Of a DNA stretch of 64,000 bases, positions 46,333-57,285 are shown piece after piece. How positions within the stretch are numbered: position 1 is the stretch's first letter; every line of letters begins with the position of its first letter. The notes beneath the pieces were generated by a model. That model saw nothing but the letters and a program-made list of their open reading frames with translations. It was not told where the DNA came from and did not search any database. A program made the translations under genes and the position numbers. Source of the stretch: Phallusia mammillata (lineage: Eukaryota > Chordata > Ascidiacea > Phlebobranchia > Ascidiidae); assembly GCA_003260075.1 (NCBI GenBank), contig QLIY01000676.1, forward strand, positions 26,872-90,871. Direction: 5' to 3'.

Positions 46333-48977
46333 CCTTATAGAAACTTATTGTATGGCCACTGGGCCAGTATGGTATATTTTACCATCCCAGTGAAATCTAT
46401 TCAAACCAGTTTTTCAAAGCTAACTGTCTAGCAGAAAAGTTTTAATGAAGTTACGATCGCAAGTTCAATTTCAGTATACATATTCACGGCCGCATAAAAT
46501 CGAATTACGAACAAGGATAGCAAATCCTTTCCTACTAATGAAATCTTCTTGTAAAGCAACAGCGACCGATATAGCGGTTTTCACGCTGAATTTTCTTGCG
46601 AACAAGGATTTTTTATGTCTGTATGTGAGTCTGGCGCGCCGGACCATTCGGCCAAGTTCCTATCAAAATGATGCATGGCTTAACTTCACCATGGCGATAT
46701 CTAGTGGATAAATATCATTTAAGTTTGGACTACTTACAAGCTTGTCTTTGGTATGACATTAACTATTAGGTTATAAAAATTTCATTAAAAAAAATATCAA
46801 AAAGTAATTTTGCAAACAAATTTGAAGATTATAGCTACACTCGGTACGAATGCATTTTGAAGATGTAAACTACATATCAATAGGCCTTGCGTAGTTATGT
46901 ACTTTACGTAGTAAGGGCCGCTTGTACATTTATTATGGACTGTTTTTAAGCTACAACAGCGTTTGTTTGACTGCCAACAGTCATTTAGTTTGTTCTTTTT
47001 AACCACCAAGCAACCACATTTAATTGAATAAGCAGGCGTTACAGTAGTGCCGCTAATACTAAAAAAATATTATAACACATATATTTACATTCCAAGCCGT
47101 CCCCAGTGTTCTAGTGTCGTAAGCTGCGCTAGTTGACGTGGCAGAGTTGAAGCATATGTGATTGTGGTTGGTGGATGACTAACAAGTGTTTCCTGACGAG
47201 TTTTCGGAACTGTTTTTCAATTTCAACAAAGAATGAGATTGCTGACGGTTTCTACTTACAGTAGCGGGTACCACTTCCTCTCATAGGATTTAAAGAAATA
47301 ATATTTTTTGATCGACAGCACTTTTTTATTCTGCTGGTTTTGCAAAATTACAATGTTGAAACTGCATTTACCGATTACAGAACTAAAAAAGCAAAACCTC
47401 AACCCCCCATACTCTTACTGTAGAGAGAGTTTAAGAACAACGTAAAATCACACGAAACAGACGAAACAAAACTCGGCGAGACCAATTCCGTGCAGATAAC
47501 AGATTTAAATAGGATTCCGTTTTGCCGAATAAATTCAGCCGAATTATAACCGAATCATTTATGTCATCACGAGAAGTCTTACGCTGTGCGTTTGACACAA
47601 CAACAGAAGTATTTCTAACTGGCAAACAGGTGCTACACAGTACAGGATAGATGTTTTTTTTAACATTTCAGTTCTGTGGAGTTTGGGGTTGCCTCGACCA
47701 CGATTTTTCGTCACGACGGCCGCATCGCAGATTCCTATTTCACCAGCGGCCGCCTATTGCTTGCTTTTTTGTTTCAAAATTACTGATGTAAAGACATAGG
47801 TAATATATAACATCTAAATTCTAAAGGCTCATAAAACGCCCAGATGAATTTTTAACTTGAAGCACAAATTGCGCTGATCAGTCTTAACTGTTTATGACGT
47901 CATAATCTATATATGTGGCGTTTGCGGTACCGTTTTTTCGCATTGTTTGCACAATAGTCGTACAAAAAGTCTGACGTTACATGGCTCCTAAACTGGTAAC
48001 AATATAGTGTTTTCAGTCTGCTAAGAGCAATTTGAAAATTTAGTAGTTGGCAAAAGAGTTTTATTTACATCACGGCCGCCTGTACATATATTATAATAAA
48101 CATGTTCACAAGCGCACAAACTTGTCTCTGCGACCCCATGTGGCCGTACGGCCCCAGGTCGTGCACCCCTGCAGGCAGTAACTCATGGGTCCCCCACACT
48201 CGCAAAAGTTAAAAACAATGCATTTCAAGAGATAACTATAAGTAATTTTGGTGTTGTAATGTAAAACACAGTGATCAGTATTGCGCTTAAGTAACCATGG
48301 CCTTAGAATATAATGGACATTTGGGAGTCATAAACCCATATTTACAAATTGAATCACCAATAACAATCGTTCACACGATAAACACGCTCTTCCAATACAA
48401 CCAACGCAGTACCGTGCTCCACGGAAGTCAGCAACGAAAAGAACTACAACAAGATATAGTTATGTACTATATTTACACTCCATATACCGCCTCCATTGTT
48501 GTGGTAAGTTGACGTGCCATAGTTGAAGCATATGTGGTTGGTGCGTTGTTAATGGCAAACGTGCTTTTGGATGTATTTACCAAACAAAGAATGAAACTGC
48601 TAACAACAGCAGGTTTATACCAACAACGGCGGGTACCACTTCCTCTCACAGATTTTTTTGCGGTCGCCATCACTTTTTTATTTTTCTGGTTTTGAAATGT
48701 TGCAATGCTGAACCTACATTTACCGATTGCAGAAAGAAAAAAAGTTGTCAGCGTGAAACCTCTAACCCCCAAAAGGTTTTACTATGTAATGTCAAAAATT
48801 TATGACTAATTGTTCTCAACTGCAATATCACACTAAACAAAACTCGGACAGGGCCAATTCCGTGCGGATAACAATTTTAAATCATTTACGGACTTTAAAG
48901 TTGGATTTAACATGAAACTGTAAAACGGTGCGTAAAGTATGAACCGGGTTGGGTTCACGGCTAATAGAAAAACATGA
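46333..48977. other. Repeat-derived region, no gene recognised
   Basis: About 47130-47640 and 48500-48860 are related (GTTGACGTG...AGTTGAAGCATATGTG; GCGGGTACCACTTCCTCTCA). The first carries the empty site that matches the flanks of the 57-61-kb transposon. Confidence 0.55.
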
Positions 48978-48986
48978 CGTTTGCTC

Positions 48987-49506
48987 GGGTGCATCTAAAA
49001 TATACAGGATCGCTTGGTGCATTATTATCACAGCTTGGCGCACCTTTATAACACTTGGTGCACCTTTATATCGCTTGGGGGGGGGGCGACCATTTATCGC
49101 TTGGTGAACGTTTATATCGCTTGGTACACATTTATATCACTTGGTTCACCCTTATATCGCATGGTGCACCTTCATGCCACTTGGCGTACCTTTATATCGC
49201 TAGGTAAAGGTGCGCGTAGCATTATAGAGGTGCATCAAGCAAAACAAAGTTGCACCGAGCGATATAATGTTGCACCGGCCGAAATAAAGGTGCACCAAGT
49301 GGAATATACGTGCGCTAAGCGACATAAAGGTGCACCAAGCGACATAAAGGTGCACCCTGCGATATAAGGGTGAACTAAGCGATATAAATGTGCACCATGC
49401 TATATTAAGATGCACCAAGTAATATCAAGGTGTACCAAAGGATATAAAGGTGCACCAAGCTGTGTTTATAATGCACCAAGCGATCCTGTATATTTTAGAT
49501 GCACCG
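48987..49506. mobile_element. Foldback element of about 20-bp repeats, 9-bp target duplication
   Basis: Almost the whole element is an inverted repeat. The left arm carries repeats like TATCGCTTGGTGCACC and the right arm the complement GGTGCACCAAGCGATATA. Outer ends are (G/C)GGTGCATCTAAAATATAC and its inverse. It is flanked by a perfect 9-bp repeat CGTTTGCTC at 48978-48986 and 49507-49515. Tandem-repeat arms and a 9-bp duplication are the hallmarks of foldback/Mutator-related elements. No coding capacity. A G run at about 49077-49085 disrupts the left arm. Confidence 0.75.
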
Positions 49507-49515
49507 CGTTTGCTC

Positions 49516-50654
49516 ACATCCTGGTCAAAAACGCTTCTCGAAGCGTAACCTCAAAGTTTGATGTCGGTTGGCACAAAGTCTCCTGTTCTGCACGTTATTA
49601 TATTATTCATACGGTTTTTGCTTCCCTATCCCGGAATTGCGTGTGTAATAGTAAGTCAAGTTCGCTAAAGGGAATGCCGAAAGGGCGCAGTCGGTTCCTG
49701 TTATGCCTAATAGAAACCATAGGCGGGTTATGAAGCTTACGAAATAATAAAGGTGGAAAAAAACAATATTTTTTGTGAGTGAATCTTTAATATCCGCATC
49801 AATAAATTAAGGAGTGGTCCACTACCATCCTTTAGAAGAAAAATTCTAAGAAACTCTCTAGCTGTCACTTTAATCCACAAGGTCATGAACAGCCGTAATA
49901 TGGAATCCAGTCGCCTTTGTTGTGCTGTGTTACAATTGACGGTAGTCGACTAACCTTTCTTTTGAGTTTTTGCTGCCGCAACAAAACTCTAAAAAATTCT
50001 ACAAAAATAATCAATTACACGGATTTTGATTCCCTATGCTGTTTGAAGTCAAGTTCGCTAAATAAATCTCAGAACTGCTCGCTGTGGTTTCCTGTCACAG
50101 ATTCGATTGCCGTGTTATCAAATGATGGTCAATACCAAAGAGGGCTTGTTGGAATTTCCTAACAAAACCACGAATGTGATCTATTTTATAATCTTATAGT
50201 ACACAATGTACACAATGCTACATAGTACACAATGCATGTAGAATGTTGATAAAAGAAGTTGGTGAAGAAAATAAACTGGATACATTTTGGTGAGTGAAAT
50301 TGTAATGATATTAGAATGACTAAATCAAGGAGTGGCCCACTGTCATTCTTCAGGAAAAAGGGTCTTAGAAAACTCTTTGCTGCAGGTTACTCACAAAAAT
50401 CTTAATCCACAAGCTCACGCACAAAGCCCTCGCCTCAAAACTGAACCCAGCCGCCTTTGTTGTGCTGTGCTATTTTCATGATAGTCGTCCTAAACTTTTC
50501 TTCCTGGGGCTTTGATGTCTATGTTATAATTCTTAATAACATTGTCTAATTAGGTAGCTTTGCAATGGCGTTATTCGCATTCTGAAAGAACATAACACGG
50601 TAATCTTACAAAATAATGTTTAATTTAGGGATACATAAATATATGTAAAATAAA
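49516..50654. other. Diverged duplicate pair, no gene recognised
   Basis: About 49750-49990 and 50280-50540 share AAGGAGTGG[T/C]CCACT, TTAATCCACAAG and GCCTTTGTTGTGCTGTG in the same order, an old tandem duplication. Confidence 0.5.
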
Positions 50655-50767
50655 GTATGTAAAAACAACGAAGACGTGCAACATACACGTACAAAAAATG
50701 CTTTATGCGATCGCTGACTGTTTATTACAGTAAGAATTTTTTTACAATAAACCTATCAGGGTTATAT
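50655..50767. repeat. Left direct repeat bracketing the satellite
   Basis: Starts GTATGTAAAAACAACGAAG and ends CTATCAGGGTTATAT. Near-identical to 53371-53481 (one substitution and two small indels seen). The pair encloses the whole ACGT-rich block. Confidence 0.85.
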
Positions 50768-53087
50768 CAGGTTACGTCACATATGTCGTTTTAGAATAGC
50801 TGTATTGCAGTTTGTTGCAACGTTACTATACAACGTTAATAAAACGTTTAAACTGACGTCGAAAACGGTTGTACACAAGTTACATTTGACGCCAGAGACA
50901 AACGTCAATTCTACGTCACATATGACGTTTTAACAAAGTTGTATTGCAGTTTGTTGCAACGTTAGTAAACAACGTTAATAAAACGTTTAAACTGACGGCG
51001 AAAAAGGTTGTACACAAGTTAAATTTGACGTCAGAAACAAACGTGAACTCCACGTCACGTATGACGTTCAAAAACAGTTTTATTTTAGTTTGTTGCAACG
51101 TTCAGATGAAACGTCAATAAAACGTTTAAAATGACGTCGCAAACGGTAGTACACAAGTTAAATTTGACGTCAGAAACAAACGTGAACTCCACGTCACGTA
51201 TGACGTTCAAAAACAGTTTTATTTTAGTTTGTTGCAACGTTCAGATGAAACGTCAATAAAACGTTTAAAATGACGTCGCAAACGGTAGTACACAAGTTAA
51301 ATTTGACGTCAGAAACAAACGTGAACTCCACGTCACGTATGACGTTCAAAAACAGTTTTATTTTAGTTTGTTGCAACGTTCAGATGAAACGTCAATAAAA
51401 CGTTTAAAATGACGTCGCAAACGGTAGTACACAAGTTAAATTTGACGTCAGAAACAAACGTGAACTCCACGTCACGTATGACGTTCAAAAACAGTTTTAT
51501 TTTAGTTTGTTGCAACGTTCAGATGAAACGTCAATAAAACGTTTAAAATGACGTCGCAAACGGTAGTACACAAGTTAAATTTGACGTCAGAAACAAACGT
51601 GAACTCCACGTCACGTATGACGTTCAAAAACAGTTTTATTTTAGTTTGTTGCAACGTTCAGATGAAACGTCAATAAAACGTTTAAAATGACGTCGCAAAC
51701 GGTAGTACACAAGTTAAATTTGACGTCAGAAACAAACGTGAACTCCACGTCACGTATGACGTTCAAAAACAGTTTTATTTTAGTTTGTTGCAACGTTCAG
51801 ATGAAACGTCAATAAAACGTTTAAAATGACGTCGCAAACGGTAGTACACAAGTTAAATTTGACGTCAGAAACAAACGTGAACTCCACGTCACGTATGACG
51901 TTCAAAAACAGTTTTATTTTAGTTTGTTGCAACGTTCAGATGAAACGTCAATAAAACGTTTAAAATGACGTCGCAAACGGTAGTACACAAGTTAAATTTG
52001 ACGTCAGAAACAAACGTGAACTCCACGTCACGTATGACGTTCAAAAACAGTTTTATTTTAGTTTGTTGCAACGTTCAGATGAAACGTCAATAAAACGTTT
52101 AAAATGACGTCGCAAACGGTAGTACACAAGTTAAATTTGACGTCAGAAACAAACGTGAACTCCACGTCACGTATGACGTTCAAAAACAGTTTTATTTTAG
52201 TTTGTTGCAACGTTCAGATGAAACGTCAATAAAACGTTTAAAATGACGTCGCAAACGGTAGTACACAAGTTAAATTTGACGTCAGAAACAAACGTGAACT
52301 CCACGTCACGTATGACGTTCAAAAACAGTTTTATTTTAGTTTGTTGCAACGTTCAGATGAAACGTCAATAAAACGTTTAAAATGACGTCGCAAACGGTAG
52401 TACACAAGTTAAATTTGACGTCAGAAACAAACGTGAACTCCACGTCACGTATGACGTTCAAAAACAGTTTTATTTTAGTTTGTTGCAACGTTCAGATGAA
52501 ACGTCAATAAAACGTTTAAAATGACGTCGCAAACGGTAGTACACAAGTTAAATTTGACGTCAGAAACAAACGTGAACTCCACGTCACGTATGACGTTCAA
52601 AAACAGTTTTATTTTAGTTTGTTGCAACGTTCAGATGAAACGTCAATAAAACGTTTAAAATGACGTCGCAAACGGTAGTACACAAGTTAAATTTGACGTC
52701 AGAAACAAACGTGAACTCCACGTCACGTATGACGTTCAAAAACAGTTTTATTTTAGTTTGTTGCAACGTTCAGATGAAACGTCAATAAAACGTTTAAAAT
52801 GACGTCGCAAACGGTAGTACACAAGTTAAATTTGACGTCAGAAACAAACGTGAACTCCACGTCACGTATGACGTTCAAAAACAGTTTTATTTTAGTTTGT
52901 TGCAACGTTCAGATGAAACGTCAATAAAACGTTTAAAATGACGTCGCAAACGGTAGTACACAAGTTAAATTTGACGTCAGAAACAAACGTGAACTCCACG
53001 TCACGTATGACGTTCAAAAACAGTTTTATTTTAGTTTGTTGCAACGTTCAGATGAAACGTCAATAAAACGTTTAAAATTACGTCAAA
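50768..53087. repeat. 139-bp satellite array, about 16.6 copies, rich in ACGT
   Basis: The hexamer GAACTC recurs at 51045, 51184, 51323 and so on to 52991: 15 occurrences spaced exactly 139 bp. Copies from about 51010 to 53078 look identical by eye; the two leftmost are diverged. Each unit has nine ACGT tetramers and one perfect TGACGTCA (CRE octamer). The unit splits into two half-units of about 70 bp that share four ACGTs at the same spacing. No open reading frame runs through it. Confidence 0.95.
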
Positions 53088-53370
53088 TATAGTTGCACAC
53101 AGGTTTTCTTCAAACGTCAACAAAATACGTTTTTTTCACGTTTTGAAACACGTCTGGAAAGGTTGTATGAATGTTTTTGCCTGACGTTAGGTTTTACCAA
53201 ATTTCAACGTCATGTATTACGTAACAAAAACTGTAGCAAGACGTGATTTGTTGACGTTCGTTGGCAAACTTTCCCACAACATTTACTTTGTGTAAAAAAA
53301 TTGGTTCCGAACGTCGAAACTACGTTGTGTGTCTTAGAAATGAGGACGGTATGGCAACCCTGCCTATAAC

Positions 53371-53481
53371 GTATGTAAAAACAACGAAGACGTGCAACAT
53401 ACACGTACAAAAAATGCTTTATGTGATCGCTGACTGTTTATTACAGTAAGATTTTTTTACAATAACCTATCAGGGTTATAT
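53371..53481. repeat. Right direct repeat bracketing the satellite
   Basis: Second copy of the roughly 112-bp repeat at 50655-50767, directly after a stretch ending ATGGCAACCCTG (53351-53362), which matches the right end of the hAT-like elements at 2982 and 4968. Confidence 0.85.
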
Positions 53482-54159
53482 AGCCTATCCCATACTATAG
53501 TAGGCTATAGCTTATTTGTTATTTAACCACCCGTTTTTTCGAGTGGGCTAGGCTAGGGATATTTATTTGTTTTTCTTTGTTAGGTGTGGTTAAAGCGCAT
53601 TTAGCGACCCTGCGTTTATTGGATTACTTAAACATAAGTTAATATACTGCAGACTGTACACAATGTTTCGACCCATCAAGGTCTTGTCAGTGCAGCTGCC
53701 TCAGAGTTGCAAGGGGGCCTGAAATCTGGGCCCGAACCCGAAACGTTTTTGAGAAGCCCGTTTAGGCCCGAAATTTTGATTGACAGGCCTATCCACGAAA
53801 GCCTTGCAACAAAGGATGAGAAAGAATAAAAAGAAAGACAACAAAGACAATGAACAATAGTAGACAATGAGGTAAACAATACGTTTTAGAGTATGGTGGG
53901 CATTTGGTCAGAGCCAGAGACTTGTTACTTAGCTTAGTGATTTTATTTAACAAAATTGGCGGACACGGAACGTAAAGGCAGGCCCGTTTTATCACAAATA
54001 CCTTAGCCCCAACCCGGCCCGACTTGCAACTCTGAGCTGCCTATCATAGGTCGAACAGTGCACTGTCTCAACTTGTCATACATTGGTCAAAAAAGTCGTT
54101 GCTTGCAAAGCACCATCAATTCTAAGCAACGCGAAAAAGGAAAAAAAGTTCCAAGGGGT

Positions 54160-54167
54160 TATATAAG
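54160..54167 (+). promoter_or_regulatory. TATA box of the small secreted-peptide gene
   Basis: TATATAAG, 51 bases before the ATG at 54218, the spacing expected for a TATA-driven start site near 54190. Confidence 0.5.
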
Positions 54168-54217
54168 TTCCAGATTAAAGCACCTTGCTTATTGTGAGAC
54201 ATAGTAACCTTTGCAGA

Positions 54218-54916
54218 ATGACTCGTGCATTGATTTTCTGTTACCTAGCGGTTTTAGTGGTCTTGTACCAATGCTGTGTTGGTAAGTTATAGTTATGTTT
54301 ACTGTAAATCAATAACAACAGTTTAAAGCAGTGGTTCCCAAACTTTTTCATATTTTTTTCAAAACGGTCCCTTCGCCACTATTTCGAGGGCTCGCGTTCC
54401 TTAAGCCTAAATGTGCATTTCACATAAACGAAAGTTGATTGCAGGATTTTAGCTAGTAATGCAAAATTGCGCTTAACAATTATCCAAAGACAGCATGTGA
54501 CATCACAAACAGGACAAAAACATTACAATTGTGCGCGAACAATTGCATTTTTTGATAGTCGTCATTCAATAAAGGCAATTGTTTAGCAATGGAGACAGTC
54601 GATTATCAATTCTACTTTGATTTAAACTGATTTAGTGGCACAAACTGACGCTAAATAAGATTATAGAATTACTTCAACCGCTTCGCGGTCCCCTTAAAAT
54701 TGCCTCACGGACCCCTAAAGGACCGCGGACCCCAGTTTGGGAACCGCTGGTTTAAAGCTACGTCTAAAGTTAAAAAATATTAACTTGCGATAAAAAATTG
54801 TCACACTACGGTTAGTAATAGAAAAGCAAAGCCAACGTGACGCAAAACCTTTTAAGATGCTTTGCATACATGGAGCGTGTTGCTTTTCAGCTCAAAGAGG
54901 ATTCAAAATGCATTAA
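54218..54916 (+). CDS. Small secreted peptide precursor: signal-peptide exon plus short second exon
   Basis: Exon 1 (54218-54281) encodes a strong signal peptide: MTRALI, then a hydrophobic core FCYLAVLVVLY and QCCV, ending at a good donor (G|GTAAGT). It follows a TATA box. Exon 2 from the TTTTCAG acceptor (54891) continues in phase 1 and stops at TAA 54914-54916, giving a 29-residue product with a 7-residue tail after likely cleavage. An alternative acceptor six bases further (AG at 54896-54897) gives a cysteine-containing frame. A hAT element with perfect target duplication sits in intron 1. No family recognised; an antimicrobial or signalling peptide is a guess from size only. Confidence 0.4.
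54329..54749. mobile_element. hAT (Charlie-like) non-autonomous element
   Basis: Ends CAGTGGTTCCCAAACT ... AGTTTGGGAACCGCTG, flanked by perfect 8-bp duplications GTTTAAAG (54321-54328, 54750-54757). No transposase. Lies in intron 1 of the small secreted-peptide gene. Confidence 0.9.
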
Positions 54917-55537
54917 GCCAAGTAAGGGTTATTTAAACAAATGCAACATACGTTAAACATTTCGTTCTAAAGTAAATAAGTGCGATCATGATTTTTCAAA
55001 TAACCAATGGTGGCAGTTACTTGAGCATGTAGTCTAGCTTAACAAAACATTCCAACTGGGATCAGCCGTGAAGCGTTGATTCAGACTAGCTATCACGGCA
55101 AACGTACAGTATTATACGGGCTAAATATGCATATGAGGCAGGCAACGATGCTTGTGATTTGACATTCGACGGCTTCGCCTCCAAACGTGTGTATTTTGTC
55201 ATGTGGAAATGCTTGGTAACCAGCTGATTCCCCCCCCCCCGACGGCTTCGCCTCCAAACGTGTGTATTTTGTCATGTGGAAATGCTTAGTAACCAGCTGA
55301 TTCAGTATGATAACTTCAACGGGCCTGCATACTATGTGTTACTTGCAACAACATACGTTTCGCAATTAAAGTCATAACGGAATTTAACAAGCAGCAATAT
55401 AAAACACCTAAAAATATGTGTTTGTTCGACAACATATATTCTAACGCTTTCTTTACAAAGGCATTTGACATGACATGTAAAATAAACTTGTACAAAAACA
55501 AATCATGTGCTGCAATAAACTCAATTTGTTTTAACAG

Positions 55538-56141
55538 AGCGTCAATAACATGTGCTCAAAGTTTTGTGTTAGCGACGCAAGTACCCCTGCATTCAACTGC
55601 AACAATTGGGAAAAAGTGAGAAAAAGTAAGTTAGAAAAATTCCGTAATCGAATTTTCAATCATTGTGTTTCTAAGCTGGGAAAATGGAAAGACAACTTAC
55701 ACCCCCCCCCCTAGAAAAATTCCGTAATCGAATTTTCAATCATTGTGTTTCTAAGCTGGAAAAATGGAAACTTTTTGCCAAACTTAGCTACATAAAGTAT
55801 TAGTGACAATTATTCAATATTACAATAAAGTATTTAGGAACAATATTAATCCCCAGAAACATGTACTGTAGTTGGATAATGAATATTTTTTTAACATTAA
55901 CCGGAGTTGTAGGTTGATCTGGACTTGGGTTCGAATTTATAATAAATGAGGCTTAATTCGGGCCTGACTTTGCTTATAGGGTTCGGGTTTCAGGCCCGCA
56001 CTTTTGGTTTGTGCCCTAATCGTATACTTTTTGGGTTCGGGGCAGGTCTTTTTACCACCCTAACATGAATGTATTTTACTTACAGCTCTGTGCTTTCATT
56101 GCAAAGAAACACTGAAAAACCAATGCTGGCTGGGAAAATAA
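55538..56141 (+). CDS. Candidate downstream exons encoding a six-cysteine module
   Basis: Exon 55538-55625 (AG acceptor, GTAAGT donor) and exon 56086-56141 (ACAG acceptor, TAA at 56139-56141) join in phase 1. They encode about 47 residues with six cysteines spaced C-x3-C-x10-C-x10-C-x2-C-x7-C, typical of a small disulphide-bonded peptide. They would be the 3' exons of the signal-peptide gene upstream, but exon 2 as assembled leaves the wrong phase by one base, so either the link, the base calls or an exon is wrong. No named family matched. Confidence 0.3.
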
Positions 56142-56529
56142 AGAATGCGACTAACAGAAAAATCGAACAATACGGAATTCAACAACTTTTTGTTCAAATT
56201 GTCGTTTTGATCGTTGCTTTGTTATCGTCAATAAAAAGTTGGCAAAGTACTAAAGTTTTTGTTTAACAAAAGCTTGGTTTTGACTTTTTACATGTTGATT
56301 TTTAAACAAAACGAAAACTCTGGATAGCTTGGCCAATAAAATGTACTGTTTAAAACTGTAAATGTGATTTCACGGGCTTATTGTAACCGTAAAATCGTTC
56401 GAAAGCAGTCTACACAACGACGGTTGTTATTCTTTATGAAACAATGCACAAATTAATAGATTAAGCTACTATTTTTTCAATCAATGCTAATTTGGCAAAA
56501 TAAATTCGTCAGATCGAATGTTCGGTACC

Positions 56530-56568
56530 GATGAACGTTCATCTTTAGTGTTCAGATGAACGTTCATC
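56530..56568. repeat. Twin perfect 14-bp palindromes
   Basis: GATGAACGTTCATC occurs at 56530-56543 and 56555-56568, 25 bases apart, separated by TTTAGTGTTCA. Each is a perfect inverted repeat around AACGTT. Confidence 0.8.
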
Positions 56569-57285
56569 TTTAGTGAATAGTAAAAAAATAAAGATATCTC
56601 AAACTTCCAAGTTATCGAAAGTTACTGAAGATGGAACAGAGTAGTTAAAATTGAACTAGGTCTAAGTTTCCATGCATTAAAAAGATGCTCGTCCTTTATC
56701 CTCCCCCCCCCCCAACTTTTTGTTCAAATTGTCGTTTTGATCGTTGCTTTGTTATCGTCAGTAAATCAGTTGACAAAGTACTAAAGTTTTTGTTTAATAA
56801 AAGCTTGGTGTTTGACTTGATACATGTTGATTTTAAAACAAGACGAAAACTCTGAATATAGCTGGACCAAGAAAATGTACTGATCAAAACTGTACATGTG
56901 ATTTCACGGGCTTATTGTAACCGGAAAATCGTCTTAATTTGGGTTCTGCCAAAACCGATTGCCGAATAAATACAGCCGAAATAACCGAATCATTTATGGC
57001 ACACTGTAAATGGTAGTCGTGGAAACTAACACCAAAATTGGTGGTCCACAAACTCCAACCTAGGGTGGAGTTGCTTCCCACCTTTAGATAACGAAGGTGG
57101 TAAGTTCCACCTGTAAACTCCACCATAGTAGGTGTGAATTTACCCCCCTTGGTGGCAACCACCACTCAGCTGTCTGCACCACTATAGGGTGTCGGTATCT
57201 CCACCTGCAAAGGTGTTCCAGTACAACAGGGTTTCACAAAATTTATTTGCAAAACAGGTTTCACAAAATTTACTTTGCACTTCGC

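Noticed and set aside
48120-48175. Another hAT end (GTGCACCCCTG)
   Set aside because: Looks like the right end of the 17.3-kb family, but no matching left end or target duplication was found.
50768-53087. CRISPR-like array
   Set aside because: Units of 139 bp abut head to tail without unique spacers, in an intron-bearing eukaryotic context; it is a satellite.
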